The translations under genes and the position numbers were made by a program. The notes beneath the pieces are model-generated. The model ran no database searches and was not told the DNA's origin. It saw nothing but the letters and a program-made list of their open reading frames with translations. From Pseudogulbenkiania ferrooxidans 2002 (lineage in GTDB: Bacteria; Pseudomonadota; Gammaproteobacteria; Burkholderiales; Chromobacteriaceae): 64,000 bases of DNA. Every line of letters begins with the position of its first letter. Within the stretch, counting starts at the first letter, position 1. Where the stretch lies: NCBI RefSeq assembly GCF_000174355.1, contig NZ_ACIS01000008.1, positions 62,001-126,000 on the forward strand. The letters are read 5' to 3'. Below are positions 54,191 through 61,902 of this stretch, piece by piece.

Positions 54191-54724
54191 TCAGCCTTCC
54201 TGCTTGTAACGCTCGATGCCTTCCACCAGTTCCTTGGTGGCGTCTTCGCGGGTGCCCCAGCCCTGGATCTTCACCCACTTGCCCGGCTCCAGGTCCTTGT
54301 AGTGCTGGAAGAAGTGCACCATCTGGTTGCGCAGCAGTTCCGGCAGGTCTTCCAGTTGCTGGATCGACTTGTACATCGGGCACAGCTTCTCGACCGGCAC
54401 GGCCACCAGCTTGGCATCCACGCCGCCGTCGTCTTCCATCTTGATCAGGCCCAGAGCACGGCAGCGCACCAGCACGCCCGGCGGCAGCGGGAACGGGGTC
54501 ACCACCAGCACGTCCACCGGATCGCCGTCGCCGGCGAGCGTTTGCGGCACGAAACCGTAGTTGGCCGGGTAGAACATCGAGGTGCCCATGAAACGGTCAA
54601 CGCAGATGGCGCCGGAGTCCTTGTCGAACTCGTACTTGATCGGGGCGCTGTTGGCGGAGATTTCGATCACCACGTTGATGTCGTTGGGCATGTCCTTGCC
54701 GGGGGCGATGCGGTCGAGATTCAT
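54191..54724 (-). CDS. ppa: Inorganic pyrophosphatase (family I)
   Basis: Hydrolyses pyrophosphate, pulling biosynthetic reactions forward. The 177-residue protein has the metal-binding signature DGDPVDVLVV, NYGFVPQTLAGDGDP and the active-site EISANSAPIKYEFDKD segment. The ATG at 54724 gives MNLDRIAPGKDMPNDINVV. Divergent from coq7. Confidence 0.96.
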   Translation of the reverse strand: MNLDRIAPGKDMPNDINVVIEISANSAPIKYEFDKDSGAICVDRFMGTSMFYPANYGFVPQTLAGDGDPVDVLVVTPFPLPPGVLVRCRALGLIKMEDDGGVDAKLVAVPVEKLCPMYKSIQQLEDLPELLRNQMVHFFQHYKDLEPGKWVKIQGWGTREDATKELVEGIERYKQEG

Positions 54725-54858
54725 CTGGGAGGTCCTTTGGTTGAGCGTTGAACACATTTGCCGAATTATCCCGCGATTATAACAGCAAGCCGTCGTCGCT
54801 TGCGGGGCGCCAAGGTATAATCCAACGCTTCTTTTTGCTACAAGCGGGACGCCACACC
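54725..54858. promoter_or_regulatory. ppa/coq7 divergent promoter region
   Basis: TATAAT occurs on the plus strand at 54816-54821 (for coq7) and on the minus strand at 54774-54779 (for ppa). The -35 elements are weak in both. Confidence 0.5.
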
Positions 54859-55479
54859 ATGCTGGACAAGCTGATCATCGAATTCGACAAGGGGGTGCGT
54901 ACCCTGTTTGCTCCGGCCGCCAGCGCCCGTCCGCACCCGGATGCCGGCATGCCCGAAACCGAGATGAGCGAGCAGGAAAAGCGCCACGCGCTGGGCCTGA
55001 TGCGTGTCAACCACTGTGGCGAGGTGTGCGCCCAGGCCTTGTACCAGGGGCAGGCGCTGACCGCGCGTAACGAGGCCGCGCGCGAGGCGCTCAAGCATGC
55101 CGCGTTCGAGGAAGTGGAGCACCTGGCCTGGACCGAGAGCCGCATCCGCGAGTTGGGCGGCCATCCCAGCGTGTTCAACCCGCTGTGGTACACCGGCTCG
55201 CTGGCCATCGGTGTCGCCGCCGGGCTGTTGGGCGACAAGTGGAACCTGGGCTTTCTGGAAGAGACCGAATACCAGGTCGAGGCGCACCTGAACGGTCACC
55301 TGAAAGACCTGCCGGAACAGGACGAGAAGAGTCGGGCCATCGTCAGGCAGATGCGCGACGACGAAGTGCGTCACGCCGAAATGGCGCACGAGCACGGCGC
55401 CGCCAAGCTGCCCTTGCCGCTGCGCGGCCTGATGAAGCTGACCTCCAAGGTGATGACCTCGGCCAGTTACCGGCTGTGA
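54859..55479 (+). CDS. coq7: 2-polyprenyl-3-methyl-6-methoxy-1,4-benzoquinone monooxygenase
   Basis: Di-iron hydroxylase of ubiquinone synthesis. The 206-residue protein has the iron motifs EEVEHLAW and EVRHAEMAHEHG and the N-terminal MRVNHCGEVCAQALYQGQA. Start ATG at 54859 gives MLDKLIIEFDKGVRTL. This replaces UbiF in many betaproteobacteria. Consistent with ubiX elsewhere in the window. Confidence 0.95.
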   Translation: MLDKLIIEFDKGVRTLFAPAASARPHPDAGMPETEMSEQEKRHALGLMRVNHCGEVCAQALYQGQALTARNEAAREALKHAAFEEVEHLAWTESRIRELGGHPSVFNPLWYTGSLAIGVAAGLLGDKWNLGFLEETEYQVEAHLNGHLKDLPEQDEKSRAIVRQMRDDEVRHAEMAHEHGAAKLPLPLRGLMKLTSKVMTSASYRL

Positions 55480-55495
55480 TCTTGTCGTAACGGCA

Positions 55496-55531
55496 AGGCA
55501 AAACGGGCTGCTCAGGCAGCCCGTTTTGCGT
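55496..55531. terminator. Bidirectional terminator between coq7 and nhaD-type gene
   Basis: Perfect 14-base stem GCAAAACGGGCTGC/GCAGCCCGTTTTGC (55498-55511, 55516-55529) with loop TCAG. Confidence 0.92.
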
Positions 55532-55548
55532 GGCGCTTCGGCCCGGAT

Positions 55549-56961
55549 TCAGAAGAACAGCAGCGTCACCAGCAGGAACACCGGGATCAGGATGGCCAGC
55601 GACCAGCCGATGTAACCGAAGAACGACGGCATCGCCACGCCGCGCTCCTCGGCGATGGCCTTGACCATGAAGTTGGGGGCGTTGCCGATATAGCTGTTGG
55701 CGCCCATGAACACCGCGCCGGCCGAGATCGCGGTCAGTGTCGGTGCCAGCGAGGTCATCAGCTGACCGGGCTCACCGCCGGCCAGATTGAAGAACACCAG
55801 ATAGGTCGGTGCGTTGTCGAGGAAGCTCGACAGCGCGCCGGTCAGCCAGAAGTAGGCCGGGTTGAGCGGCGTGCCGCTACCGTCGTTGACCATGGCCACC
55901 AGATTGCCGAAGGCCCCGGCCGAGCCGGCCTTGAGCATCGCCAGTACCGGGATCATGGTGACGAAGATGCCGGCGAACAGCTTGGCCACCTCCAGCATCG
56001 GCCCCCAGTTGAAGGCGTTGGCGGCGCGGCAGCGACCCGGCGTCAGCGCCAGCGACAGCGCTGCGATCCCCAGCAGCAGCACGTCGCGCACCACGCTCTG
56101 CAGCTCGATCTCCAGGCCGCCGATGGTCCAGTTGATACCCGGCTTCCAGGTGCCGGACAACAACACCGCGCCGACGATCGCGCCCAGCAGCAACAGGTTG
56201 ATGCTGCCTTCCAGGCGCAGCTTCGAATCCGGGGTCGGGTCCGCCAGCGGTGGCAGGTTTTCTTCCTTGTGGTAGTAGTGGCGGTCGAGCAGGTAGAACA
56301 GCACCAGCAGGGCCACGCTGGCGAAGGCCATCAGCGGCAGCAGGTGCCGCAGGGTCCAGCCGAAGCTGACGCCCTTGAGGAAGCCCAGGAACAGCGGCGG
56401 GTCGCCCAGCGGCGTGAGCGAGCCGCCGATGTTGGCGACCAGGAAGATGAAAAACACCACGACGTGGGTTTTGTGGCGGCGGTTGTCGTTGGCGCGCAAG
56501 AGCGGGCGGATCAGCAGCATCGAGGCACCGGTGGTGCCGGTGAAGCTGGCCAGCACGGTGCCAATCCCGAGGAACGTGGTATTGACCAGCGGCGAGCCGT
56601 GCAGGTTGCCGCGCAGGTAGATGCCGCCCGCCACGGTGAACAGCGCCACCAGCAGGATGATGAACGGCAGGTATTCCAGCAGCAGCGTGTGCAAGAGTTC
56701 ATGGCCGGTGGCGCCGCTACCGTGCTGCAGCGCGAACGGCACGATGAACAGCAGCGCCCAGCCGGCGGCGATCTTGCCGAAATGGTGATGCCACAGGCCC
56801 GGGGCTAGCAGCGGCAGGATGGCGATCGACAGCAGCAGGCCGGCGAACGGCACGGCCCAGAGCGTGGTGAGCTCGGCGCCGTTGACGCCGGCGTGGGCCA
56901 CGAGCGGCAGCGTCCCCAGCAGCCAGGCCAGCGCCCCTCTGCGGAAGAGGAGTGAGAGCAT
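55549..56961 (-). CDS. Sodium:proton antiporter, NhaD/ion transporter superfamily
   Basis: A 470-residue inner-membrane protein with about 12-13 helices, including the diagnostic regions TGTTGASMLLIRPLLRAN, LVANIGGSLTPLGDPPLFLGF and SSFLDNAPTYLVFFNLAG that form the paired half-helix transport sites of the IT superfamily. NhaD-type sodium export is the best guess. AGGGGA precedes the ATG at 56961. The first five codons and upstream region are duplicated at 57744-57988. Confidence 0.88.
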   Translation of the reverse strand: MLSLLFRRGALAWLLGTLPLVAHAGVNGAELTTLWAVPFAGLLLSIAILPLLAPGLWHHHFGKIAAGWALLFIVPFALQHGSGATGHELLHTLLLEYLPFIILLVALFTVAGGIYLRGNLHGSPLVNTTFLGIGTVLASFTGTTGASMLLIRPLLRANDNRRHKTHVVVFFIFLVANIGGSLTPLGDPPLFLGFLKGVSFGWTLRHLLPLMAFASVALLVLFYLLDRHYYHKEENLPPLADPTPDSKLRLEGSINLLLLGAIVGAVLLSGTWKPGINWTIGGLEIELQSVVRDVLLLGIAALSLALTPGRCRAANAFNWGPMLEVAKLFAGIFVTMIPVLAMLKAGSAGAFGNLVAMVNDGSGTPLNPAYFWLTGALSSFLDNAPTYLVFFNLAGGEPGQLMTSLAPTLTAISAGAVFMGANSYIGNAPNFMVKAIAEERGVAMPSFFGYIGWSLAILIPVFLLVTLLFF

Positions 56962-57187
56962 GGAGAGTGTCCCCTGTATGGTTATGGCGTTGTTCTGGAA
57001 AAAGAGCGCCAGTGTAACAGGGCAAACGGGGGGGATGAAAAGTTGGGGATTTTCCGGAGTGGATGGCGGGAACCCGTCTCGCCAGAGGCGAGTGCGGCAT
57101 GATTCGGGCGCCGGTTTGGCGGTGCTCGCCGCCGTGACGGGGAGAGAGGGGATAGGTCCGAAGCCGGAAAAGCAAAAAGCACCAGCG
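56943..57187. repeat. Duplicated block A (nhaD 5' end and upstream DNA), copy 1
   Basis: This 245-base block recurs at 57744-57988 with a constant offset of 801. It spans the first codons of the antiporter gene and the leader up to the left arm of the tRNA terminator. Confidence 0.95.
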
Positions 57188-57202
57188 CGTGCTGGTGCTT
57201 CT
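57172..57202 (-). terminator. Terminator of the tRNA-Arg/Glu operon
   Basis: Stem AAGCACCAGC/GCTGGTGCTT (57177-57186, 57191-57200), loop GCGT; on the minus strand it is followed by a T-run (TTTTTGCTTTT), as expected after the last tRNA-Glu. Confidence 0.88.
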
Positions 57203-57212
57203 TGTGGAATTC

Positions 57213-57287
57213 TGGCGTCCCCACGGGGAATCGAACCCCGGTTACCGCCGTGAAAGGGCGATGTCCTAACCGCTAGACGATGGAGAC
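57213..57287 (-). tRNA. tRNA-Glu (TTC), copy 1
   Basis: Cloverleaf on the minus strand with anticodon TTC and encoded CCA. The 3' acceptor strand reads GGGGAC where copies 2 and 3 have GGAGAC, replacing one pair with a G-U pair. Last tRNA before the terminator. Confidence 0.95.
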
Positions 57288-57290
57288 AGC

Positions 57291-57367
57291 TGGCGCACCC
57301 GGAGCGATTCGAACGCCCGACCCTCTGGTTCGTAGCCAGATACTCTATCCAACTGAGCTACGGGTGC
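57291..57367 (-). tRNA. tRNA-Arg (ACG), copy 1
   Basis: Cloverleaf with anticodon loop CTACGAA (ACG), acceptor GCACCCG/CGGGTGC and encoded CCA. Three bases from tRNA-Glu copy 1. Confidence 0.96.
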
Positions 57368-57372
57368 GTTGT

Positions 57373-57447
57373 TGGCGTCTCCACGGGGAATCGAACCCCG
57401 GTTACCGCCGTGAAAGGGCGATGTCCTAACCGCTAGACGATGGAGAC
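57373..57447 (-). tRNA. tRNA-Glu (TTC), copy 2
   Basis: Identical to copy 3. Anticodon TTC, encoded CCA. Confidence 0.96.
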
Positions 57448-57452
57448 GCTGC

Positions 57453-57529
57453 TGGCGCACCCGGAGCGATTCGAACGCCCGACCCTCTGGTTCGTAGCCA
57501 GATACTCTATCCAACTGAGCTACGGGTGC
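57453..57529 (-). tRNA. tRNA-Arg (ACG), copy 2
   Basis: Identical to copies 1 and 3. First tRNA of the operon read from the promoter at 57571-57599. Confidence 0.96.
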
Positions 57530-57570
57530 GCTGTTTCTCTTCAGACGCTGGCGTCTTTCGAGAGAGGCGG

Positions 57571-57599
57571 ATTCTATAGAGGCTGTTTCCGACTGTCAA
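57571..57599 (-). promoter_or_regulatory. tRNA operon promoter P1
   Basis: On the minus strand TTGACA (57599-57594) and TAGAAT (57576-57571) with a 17-base spacer, a near-consensus sigma-70 promoter 42 bases before tRNA-Arg copy 2. Confidence 0.88.
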
Positions 57600-57666
57600 G
57601 CGTCGTTGGGCATTTTGTGTGCGAGCCAGTACAATGAACGCAGCCCCATGCCGCGCCGATTCCCCT

Positions 57667-57745
57667 ATGACCTCCTGTTTCGCGCAAGTCGATTGCAACA
57701 ATTTCTACGCTGCCTGCGAGCGGGTGTCAACCCGGCGCTGGCTGG
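57667..57745 (+). pseudogene. Truncated duplicate of the umuC 5' end
   Basis: The first 26 or so codons of umuC are repeated here, but a T is missing at about 57727 and the reading frame then runs into antiporter-derived DNA at 57746. It is a remnant of the local duplication. Confidence 0.92.
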
Positions 57746-57988
57746 AAGAGGAGTGAGAGCATGGAGAGTGTCCCCTGTATGGTTATGGCGTTGTTCTGGA
57801 AAAAGAGCGCCAGTGTAACAGGGCAAACGGGGGGGATGAAAAGTTGGGGATTTTCCGGAGTGGATGGCGGGAACCCGTCTCGCCAGAGGCGAGTGCGGCA
57901 TGATTCGGGCGCCGGTTTGGCGGTGCTCGCCGCCGTGACGGGGAGAGAGGGGATAGGTCCGAAGCCGGAAAAGCAAAAAGCACCAGCG
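57744..57988. repeat. Duplicated block A, copy 2
   Basis: Copy of 56943-57187. It has the antiporter gene start but no gene body, and only the left arm of the tRNA terminator. Confidence 0.95.
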
Positions 57989-58017
57989 ATCGCTGCTTGT
58001 GTACGCTTCACTAGTAG
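57989..58017. other. Unique 28-29 base junction between blocks A and B
   Basis: Short sequence with no match elsewhere in the region, beginning ATCGCTGCTTG and ending CACTAGTA. It replaces the right terminator arm and a tRNA-Glu/tRNA-Arg pair present in copy 1. Confidence 0.8.
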
Positions 58018-58026
58018 GTGCGTTCG

Positions 58027-58101
58027 TGGCGTCTCCACGGGGAATCGAACCCCGGTTACCGCCGTGAAAGGGCGATGTCCTAACCGCTAGACGATGGAGA
58101 C
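58027..58101 (-). tRNA. tRNA-Glu (TTC), copy 3
   Basis: Identical to copy 2, anticodon TTC, encoded CCA. No terminator follows it on the minus strand. Confidence 0.96.
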
Positions 58102-58106
58102 GCTGC

Positions 58107-58183
58107 TGGCGCACCCGGAGCGATTCGAACGCCCGACCCTCTGGTTCGTAGCCAGATACTCTATCCAACTGAGCTACGGGTGC
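58107..58183 (-). tRNA. tRNA-Arg (ACG), copy 3
   Basis: Identical to copy 2. First tRNA after promoter P2. Confidence 0.96.
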
Positions 58184-58224
58184 GCTGTTTCTCTTCAGAC
58201 GCTGGCGTCTTTCGAGAGAGGCGG

Positions 58225-58253
58225 ATTCTATAGAGGCTGTTTCCGACTGTCAA
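58225..58253 (-). promoter_or_regulatory. tRNA operon promoter P2
   Basis: Exact duplicate of P1: minus-strand TTGACA and TAGAAT with 17-base spacing, 42 bases before tRNA-Arg copy 3. Confidence 0.88.
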
Positions 58254-58259
58254 GCGTCG

Positions 58260-58289
58260 TTGGGCATTTTGTGTGCGAGCCAGTACAAT
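58260..58289 (+). promoter_or_regulatory. Probable umuC promoter
   Basis: TTGGGC (58260-58265) and TACAAT (58284-58289) with an 18-base spacer, 31 bases before the umuC ATG and divergent from P2. No consensus LexA box was seen around it. Confidence 0.5.
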
Positions 58290-58320
58290 GAACGCAGCCC
58301 CATGCCGCGCCGATTCCCCT

Positions 58321-59595
58321 ATGACCTCCTGTTTCGCGCAAGTCGATTGCAACAATTTCTACGCTGCCTGCGAGCGGGTGTTCAACCCGGCGCTGGCTGG
58401 CCGGCCCGTGGTCGTGTTGTCCAACAACGACGGTTGCGTGGTGTCGCGTTCGGCCGAGGCCAAGCGGCTTGGCGTGCCGATGGGGGCACCGTACTTCACG
58501 CTCAAGGGGCAGCTGGAGCGGCAGGGGGTGGCGGTGTTTTCCTCCAACTACGCCTTGTACGGCGACCTCTCCAACCGCGCGATGCGGCTCCTGGCCGGTT
58601 ACGCGCGGGCGCAGGAGGTCTATTCGATTGACGAGTGCTTCCTCGACCTGAGCGGCGAAGCCGAGCCGCTGAGGCTGGCTCGGCGCCTGCGCGACGCGCT
58701 GTTGCAGGGGCTCGGGCTACCGGCCTGCGTCGGCCTTGGCCCGTCCAAGACCCTGGCCAAGCTCGCCAACCACCTGGCCAAGCAGGAGGCGGCCCTGGAA
58801 GGGGTGCTCGACCTGGGCTCGCTCGACGCAACGGCGCTGTTGCAGCGGCTGGAGCCGGTGGCGGTGGAGGAGGTGTGGGGCATCGGCCGTCGTCTCGGTG
58901 AGCGGCTGCGCCTGGCGGGGATCGGCAGTGCGCGGCAGTTGGCCGAAACCGAGCGCGACTGGCTGCAGCGGCGCTTCGGGCTGGTGACAGCGCGCATCGC
59001 CGACGAACTGCGCGGCGTCTCCTGCCTGGCGCTGGAGTCGCTGCTGGAGCCGCGCCGTTCGGTGATGTCGACGCGCTCGTTCGGGCGCAAGGTGACGGCG
59101 CTGGCCGAGTTGCAGGAGGCGGCGGCGATGCATGCCAGCCGGGTCGCCGAGCGTCTGCGCCGCCAGGGTTCGCTGGCGCATTTCCTGCGCGTGGGGATAC
59201 GCTCCGGCGTACCGGGCTGGGGGCGGGGGGGCGATGCCAGCGAAACCGTGGCGCTGTTGCCGCCGTCCAACGATAGCCGGGTGTTGGCACGCGCGGCGCA
59301 GCAGGCCGTGGCACGCTTGTGGCAGCGCGGCGTGCGTTATCACAAGGCCGGGGTGATGGCGTTCGAGCTGGTCGACGCGGGGCAGGTGCAGGCCGATCTC
59401 TTTGCCGGCGATCCGCTCGACGCCAAGAGCGCACGCCTGATGCAGGCCATGGACGCCATCAACCAGCGCATGGGGCGCGGCACCGTGCGCTTGTTGGCCG
59501 AAGGCACGAAGCAGCCCTGGCGCATGAAGCAAGACCATCTTTCTCCCTGTTACACCACCCGCTGGGACGATATCCCGGTGGTGAAAGCGAATTGA
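58321..59595 (+). CDS. umuC: Y-family DNA polymerase UmuC
   Basis: Catalytic subunit of error-prone polymerase V. The 424-residue protein has the metal motifs AQVDCNNFYAACERVF and YSIDECFLDLSG, the SNNDGCVVSRSAEAK segment, the helix-hairpin-helix region around VEEVWGIGRRLGERL, and the C-terminal UmuC-specific domain. The ATG at 58321 gives the standard MTSCFAQVD. No umuD is adjacent, which is unusual; the next gene encodes an exonuclease/nuclease fusion. Confidence 0.94.
   Translation: MTSCFAQVDCNNFYAACERVFNPALAGRPVVVLSNNDGCVVSRSAEAKRLGVPMGAPYFTLKGQLERQGVAVFSSNYALYGDLSNRAMRLLAGYARAQEVYSIDECFLDLSGEAEPLRLARRLRDALLQGLGLPACVGLGPSKTLAKLANHLAKQEAALEGVLDLGSLDATALLQRLEPVAVEEVWGIGRRLGERLRLAGIGSARQLAETERDWLQRRFGLVTARIADELRGVSCLALESLLEPRRSVMSTRSFGRKVTALAELQEAAAMHASRVAERLRRQGSLAHFLRVGIRSGVPGWGRGGDASETVALLPPSNDSRVLARAAQQAVARLWQRGVRYHKAGVMAFELVDAGQVQADLFAGDPLDAKSARLMQAMDAINQRMGRGTVRLLAEGTKQPWRMKQDHLSPCYTTRWDDIPVVKAN
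58938..58947 (-). repeat. TTCGGCCAAC word inside umuC
   Basis: Read in the gene as Leu-Ala-Glu; the base before the core is T rather than C. Confidence 0.55.
59493..59503 (-). repeat. CTTCGGCCAAC word near the umuC 3' end
   Basis: Read in the gene as Leu-Ala-Glu. Confidence 0.6.
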
Positions 59596-59597
59596 GC

Positions 59598-61028
59598 ATG
59601 CTGTTTGAGCAACCCTGCGCCATCGTCGACCTTGAGACGACCGGCGGCCACATCACCCGCGACCGCATCACCGAGATCGGCATCCTGCTGATCGATGGCG
59701 AGCGCATCGAGCGTTACGAGACGCTGGTCAATCCGGGCCAGCCGATCCCGCCCTTCATCGAGAACATGACCGGCATTTCCGACGCCATGGTGGCCGAGGC
59801 GCCGCCGTTCGCCGCGCTGGTCGAGACGTTGCTGGAAAAGCTGCAGGGCCGCCTGCTGCTGGCGCACAACGCGCGCTTCGACTACGGTTTCCTGAAGAAC
59901 GAGTTCAAGCGCGCCGGGCACGTCTTCCAGAGCGAGGTGCTGTGCACCGTCAAGCTGTCGCGCCGGCTCTACCCGCAGCATTTCAAGCACAGTCTCGACA
60001 GCCTGATCGCGCGCCATGGCATCGTGCTGGCGGATCGCCACCGGGCCATGGCCGACGCCTTGGCGGTGTACCACTTCATCGAGGCGGCGACGGCCGAGCT
60101 GGGGCCGGAGGCGGTGCTGGAGGCGGCAACGGCGCTGCTGGCACCGACCGCCTTGCCGCCGGGGCTGGACCCGGAGCTGCTCGACAGCCTGCCGGACGTG
60201 CCCGGCGTGTACTTGTTGCTGGGCGACGACGGGCTGCCCCTGTACGTCGGGCGCGGCGCCAACCTGCGCCGCCAGGTGCTGGCGCATTTCTACGCCGACA
60301 AAGCGCACGGCAAGACACTGCACATCGCCGAGCCGATCCGCCGTGTGGAGTGGCGAGAGACGCTGGGCGAGTTCGGCGCCATGCTACTGGAGCTGCAATG
60401 GATCCGCGCCCATCGCCCGCGCCACAACCGGCGCGGCGGGCCCGGCGACGAATTGTGCTCGATCCAGCTGGGCGAGGGCGCGGACGGCTTCGTGCGGCCG
60501 CGCATCGTGCTGGCGCACGAACTCGACTTTAGCCGCACCGCCGATCTGTACGGCCTGTTCCGCCACCCACGCGAGGCGCGCAAGATGTTGCAGGACATGG
60601 CGCGCGCCCAGGGTCTGTGCCAGGCCGTGCTGGGGGTGGAGCAGATGACCAGCCGCAAGGGGGCGCCGTGCGGCGGCTTCCAGGCCGGATTGTGCCGCGG
60701 CGCCTGCATCGGTCGCGAGCCGGCGATGCAGCACAACACGCGGCTGATGTCGGCGCTGTCGCGGGTGCGGGTGAAGAACTGGCCGTTTCCCGGCGCGGTG
60801 GCCGTGGTGGAGTGGGACGAGGTGACCGGCGAGCGCGTCGAGCACGTGTTCGACCGCTGGTGCTACCTGGGGACGCGCCATGCCGCCAGCGAGACGCTGG
60901 AGGGGCAGCCGAGCTTCGATCTCGACAGCTACAAGCTGTTCAGTGCTTATCTCAAGAAGCCGACGCCGTCGAGCGAGCTGCGCTTGCTCGACGAGGGCGA
61001 GATGGTGTTTTCCGGGGTGATCGGCTGA
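59598..61028 (+). CDS. DnaQ-type 3'-5' exonuclease fused to a GIY-YIG (UvrC N-terminal/Cho-like) endonuclease
   Basis: A 476-residue fusion. Residues 1-165 are a DEDDh exonuclease (D11 and E13 in DLETTGG, D95 in HNARFDYGF, H148 and D153 in DRHRAMADAL). Residues about 198-290 are a GIY-YIG nuclease (GVYLLL 203-208, LYVGR 215-219, catalytic-type EFGAMLLELQWI). The rest is a UvrC-like cysteine-containing region (CGGFQAGLCRGAC). It starts 2 bases after the umuC stop, so both are probably co-expressed in DNA damage tolerance or repair. Such fusions are known in betaproteobacteria, but their biochemistry is not established. Confidence 0.88.
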   Translation: MLFEQPCAIVDLETTGGHITRDRITEIGILLIDGERIERYETLVNPGQPIPPFIENMTGISDAMVAEAPPFAALVETLLEKLQGRLLLAHNARFDYGFLKNEFKRAGHVFQSEVLCTVKLSRRLYPQHFKHSLDSLIARHGIVLADRHRAMADALAVYHFIEAATAELGPEAVLEAATALLAPTALPPGLDPELLDSLPDVPGVYLLLGDDGLPLYVGRGANLRRQVLAHFYADKAHGKTLHIAEPIRRVEWRETLGEFGAMLLELQWIRAHRPRHNRRGGPGDELCSIQLGEGADGFVRPRIVLAHELDFSRTADLYGLFRHPREARKMLQDMARAQGLCQAVLGVEQMTSRKGAPCGGFQAGLCRGACIGREPAMQHNTRLMSALSRVRVKNWPFPGAVAVVEWDEVTGERVEHVFDRWCYLGTRHAASETLEGQPSFDLDSYKLFSAYLKKPTPSSELRLLDEGEMVFSGVIG

Positions 61029-61075
61029 TCCCGGCCTGCCGTGATTGGGGCCGGGCCTCGCGGCGGAGGGGCTGC

Positions 61076-61097
61076 TGGCCGAGCCTCTTCGGCCAAC
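61076..61097 (+). repeat. CTTCGGCCAAC word in a small hairpin, intergenic copy
   Basis: The word lies at 61087-61097, and TGGCCGA (61076-61082) can pair with TCGGCCA (61089-61095), giving a 7-base stem between two convergent genes. There is no T-run. Confidence 0.65.
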
Positions 61098-61106
61098 CTT
61101 GACGGC

Positions 61107-61856
61107 TCAGTCGTGCATCGCGAGGAAGCCGCGCAGGCGGTTCTCGATGATGCGCGGGTTCTCGCCGTGACCGATGGCGACCAAGCCTTCGACGATCAGC
61201 TCGCGCATCGCTATCTCGGCCGCCACCAGGTTCTTCAGCTTGTTGGCGATCGGCAGGAACAGCAGGTTGGCCGAACCGACGCCGTAGATGGTGGCAACGA
61301 AGGCCACGGCGATGCCGGAGCCCAGCTTGGAGGGGTCGGAGAGGTTCTCCATGACGTGGATCAGCCCCAGCACCGCGCCCAGGATGCCCATGGTCGGGGC
61401 GTAGCCGCCGGCCGATTCCCAGATGCGCGTGGACTGACGACGCGCATGCTCGAACATCGAAATCTCCACCTCCATCACCGAGCGCAGCGTCTCCGGCTCG
61501 GTGCCGTCCACCAGCATCTGCAGCGCCTTGCGGTGGAACGGGTCCTGCTGCTGGGCGACGTAGCCCTCCAGTGACAGCAGGCCGCCCTTGCGCGCGCTCT
61601 GGCTCCAGTGGATGACGTCACGGATGGTCTTCTCGTGGTCGAACTGGGGCGGCTGGAATACCCAGCGTGCCATGCGCAGCCCGGTCATGAACTGCTTCGG
61701 GGTGCTTTGCAGCATGACGGCGCTGGCAGTGCCGCCGATGACGATCATGAACGCGGTCAACTGGAACAGCGAGCCGATATGTCCGCCTTCCAGCGCCTGG
61801 CCGACGATGATGGCGGCCAGCCCCCCGATGATGGCGATGATACTGATCTTGTCCAA
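61107..61856 (-). CDS. Flagellar motor stator protein of the MotA family (MotC/PomA-like)
   Basis: Ion channel subunit of the flagellar motor. The 249-residue protein has four helices (about residues 5-22, 32-50, 145-170 and 180-205), the family segments GGTASAVMLQ and GYAPTMGILGAVLGLIHVM, and the cytoplasmic loop between helices 2 and 3. The neighbouring fliA suggests the motCD-type second stator. Its motB/motD partner is not in this window, presumably because it was lost or lies elsewhere; usually it follows directly. Confidence 0.88.
   Translation of the reverse strand: MDKISIIAIIGGLAAIIVGQALEGGHIGSLFQLTAFMIVIGGTASAVMLQSTPKQFMTGLRMARWVFQPPQFDHEKTIRDVIHWSQSARKGGLLSLEGYVAQQQDPFHRKALQMLVDGTEPETLRSVMEVEISMFEHARRQSTRIWESAGGYAPTMGILGAVLGLIHVMENLSDPSKLGSGIAVAFVATIYGVGSANLLFLPIANKLKNLVAAEIAMRELIVEGLVAIGHGENPRIIENRLRGFLAMHD
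61266..61275 (-). repeat. TTCGGCCAAC word inside the motA-type gene
   Basis: Read in the gene as Ser-Ala-Asn; the base before the core is G. Confidence 0.55.
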
Positions 61857-61902
61857 AACGGTGTTCCGTTGTTGTGGTTGTTATGCTGGCGCCGGGTGGG
61901 GC

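Larger units (their letters stand above)
57364..57745. repeat. Duplicated block B (tRNA-Glu, tRNA-Arg, promoter, umuC 5' end), copy 1
   Basis: 382 bases matching 58018-58400 with offset 654, and 655 after a one-base deletion at about 57727. It ends inside umuC where it joins block A copy 2 through a shared GG. Confidence 0.95.
58018..58400. repeat. Duplicated block B, copy 2
   Basis: Contains tRNA-Glu copy 3, tRNA-Arg copy 3, promoter P2 and the intact umuC start. Confidence 0.95.

Noticed and set aside
56943-58400. Integrated element using a tRNA attachment site
   Set aside because: The repeats contain only host genes and fragments, with no integrase or foreign cargo; a simple duplication explains them.
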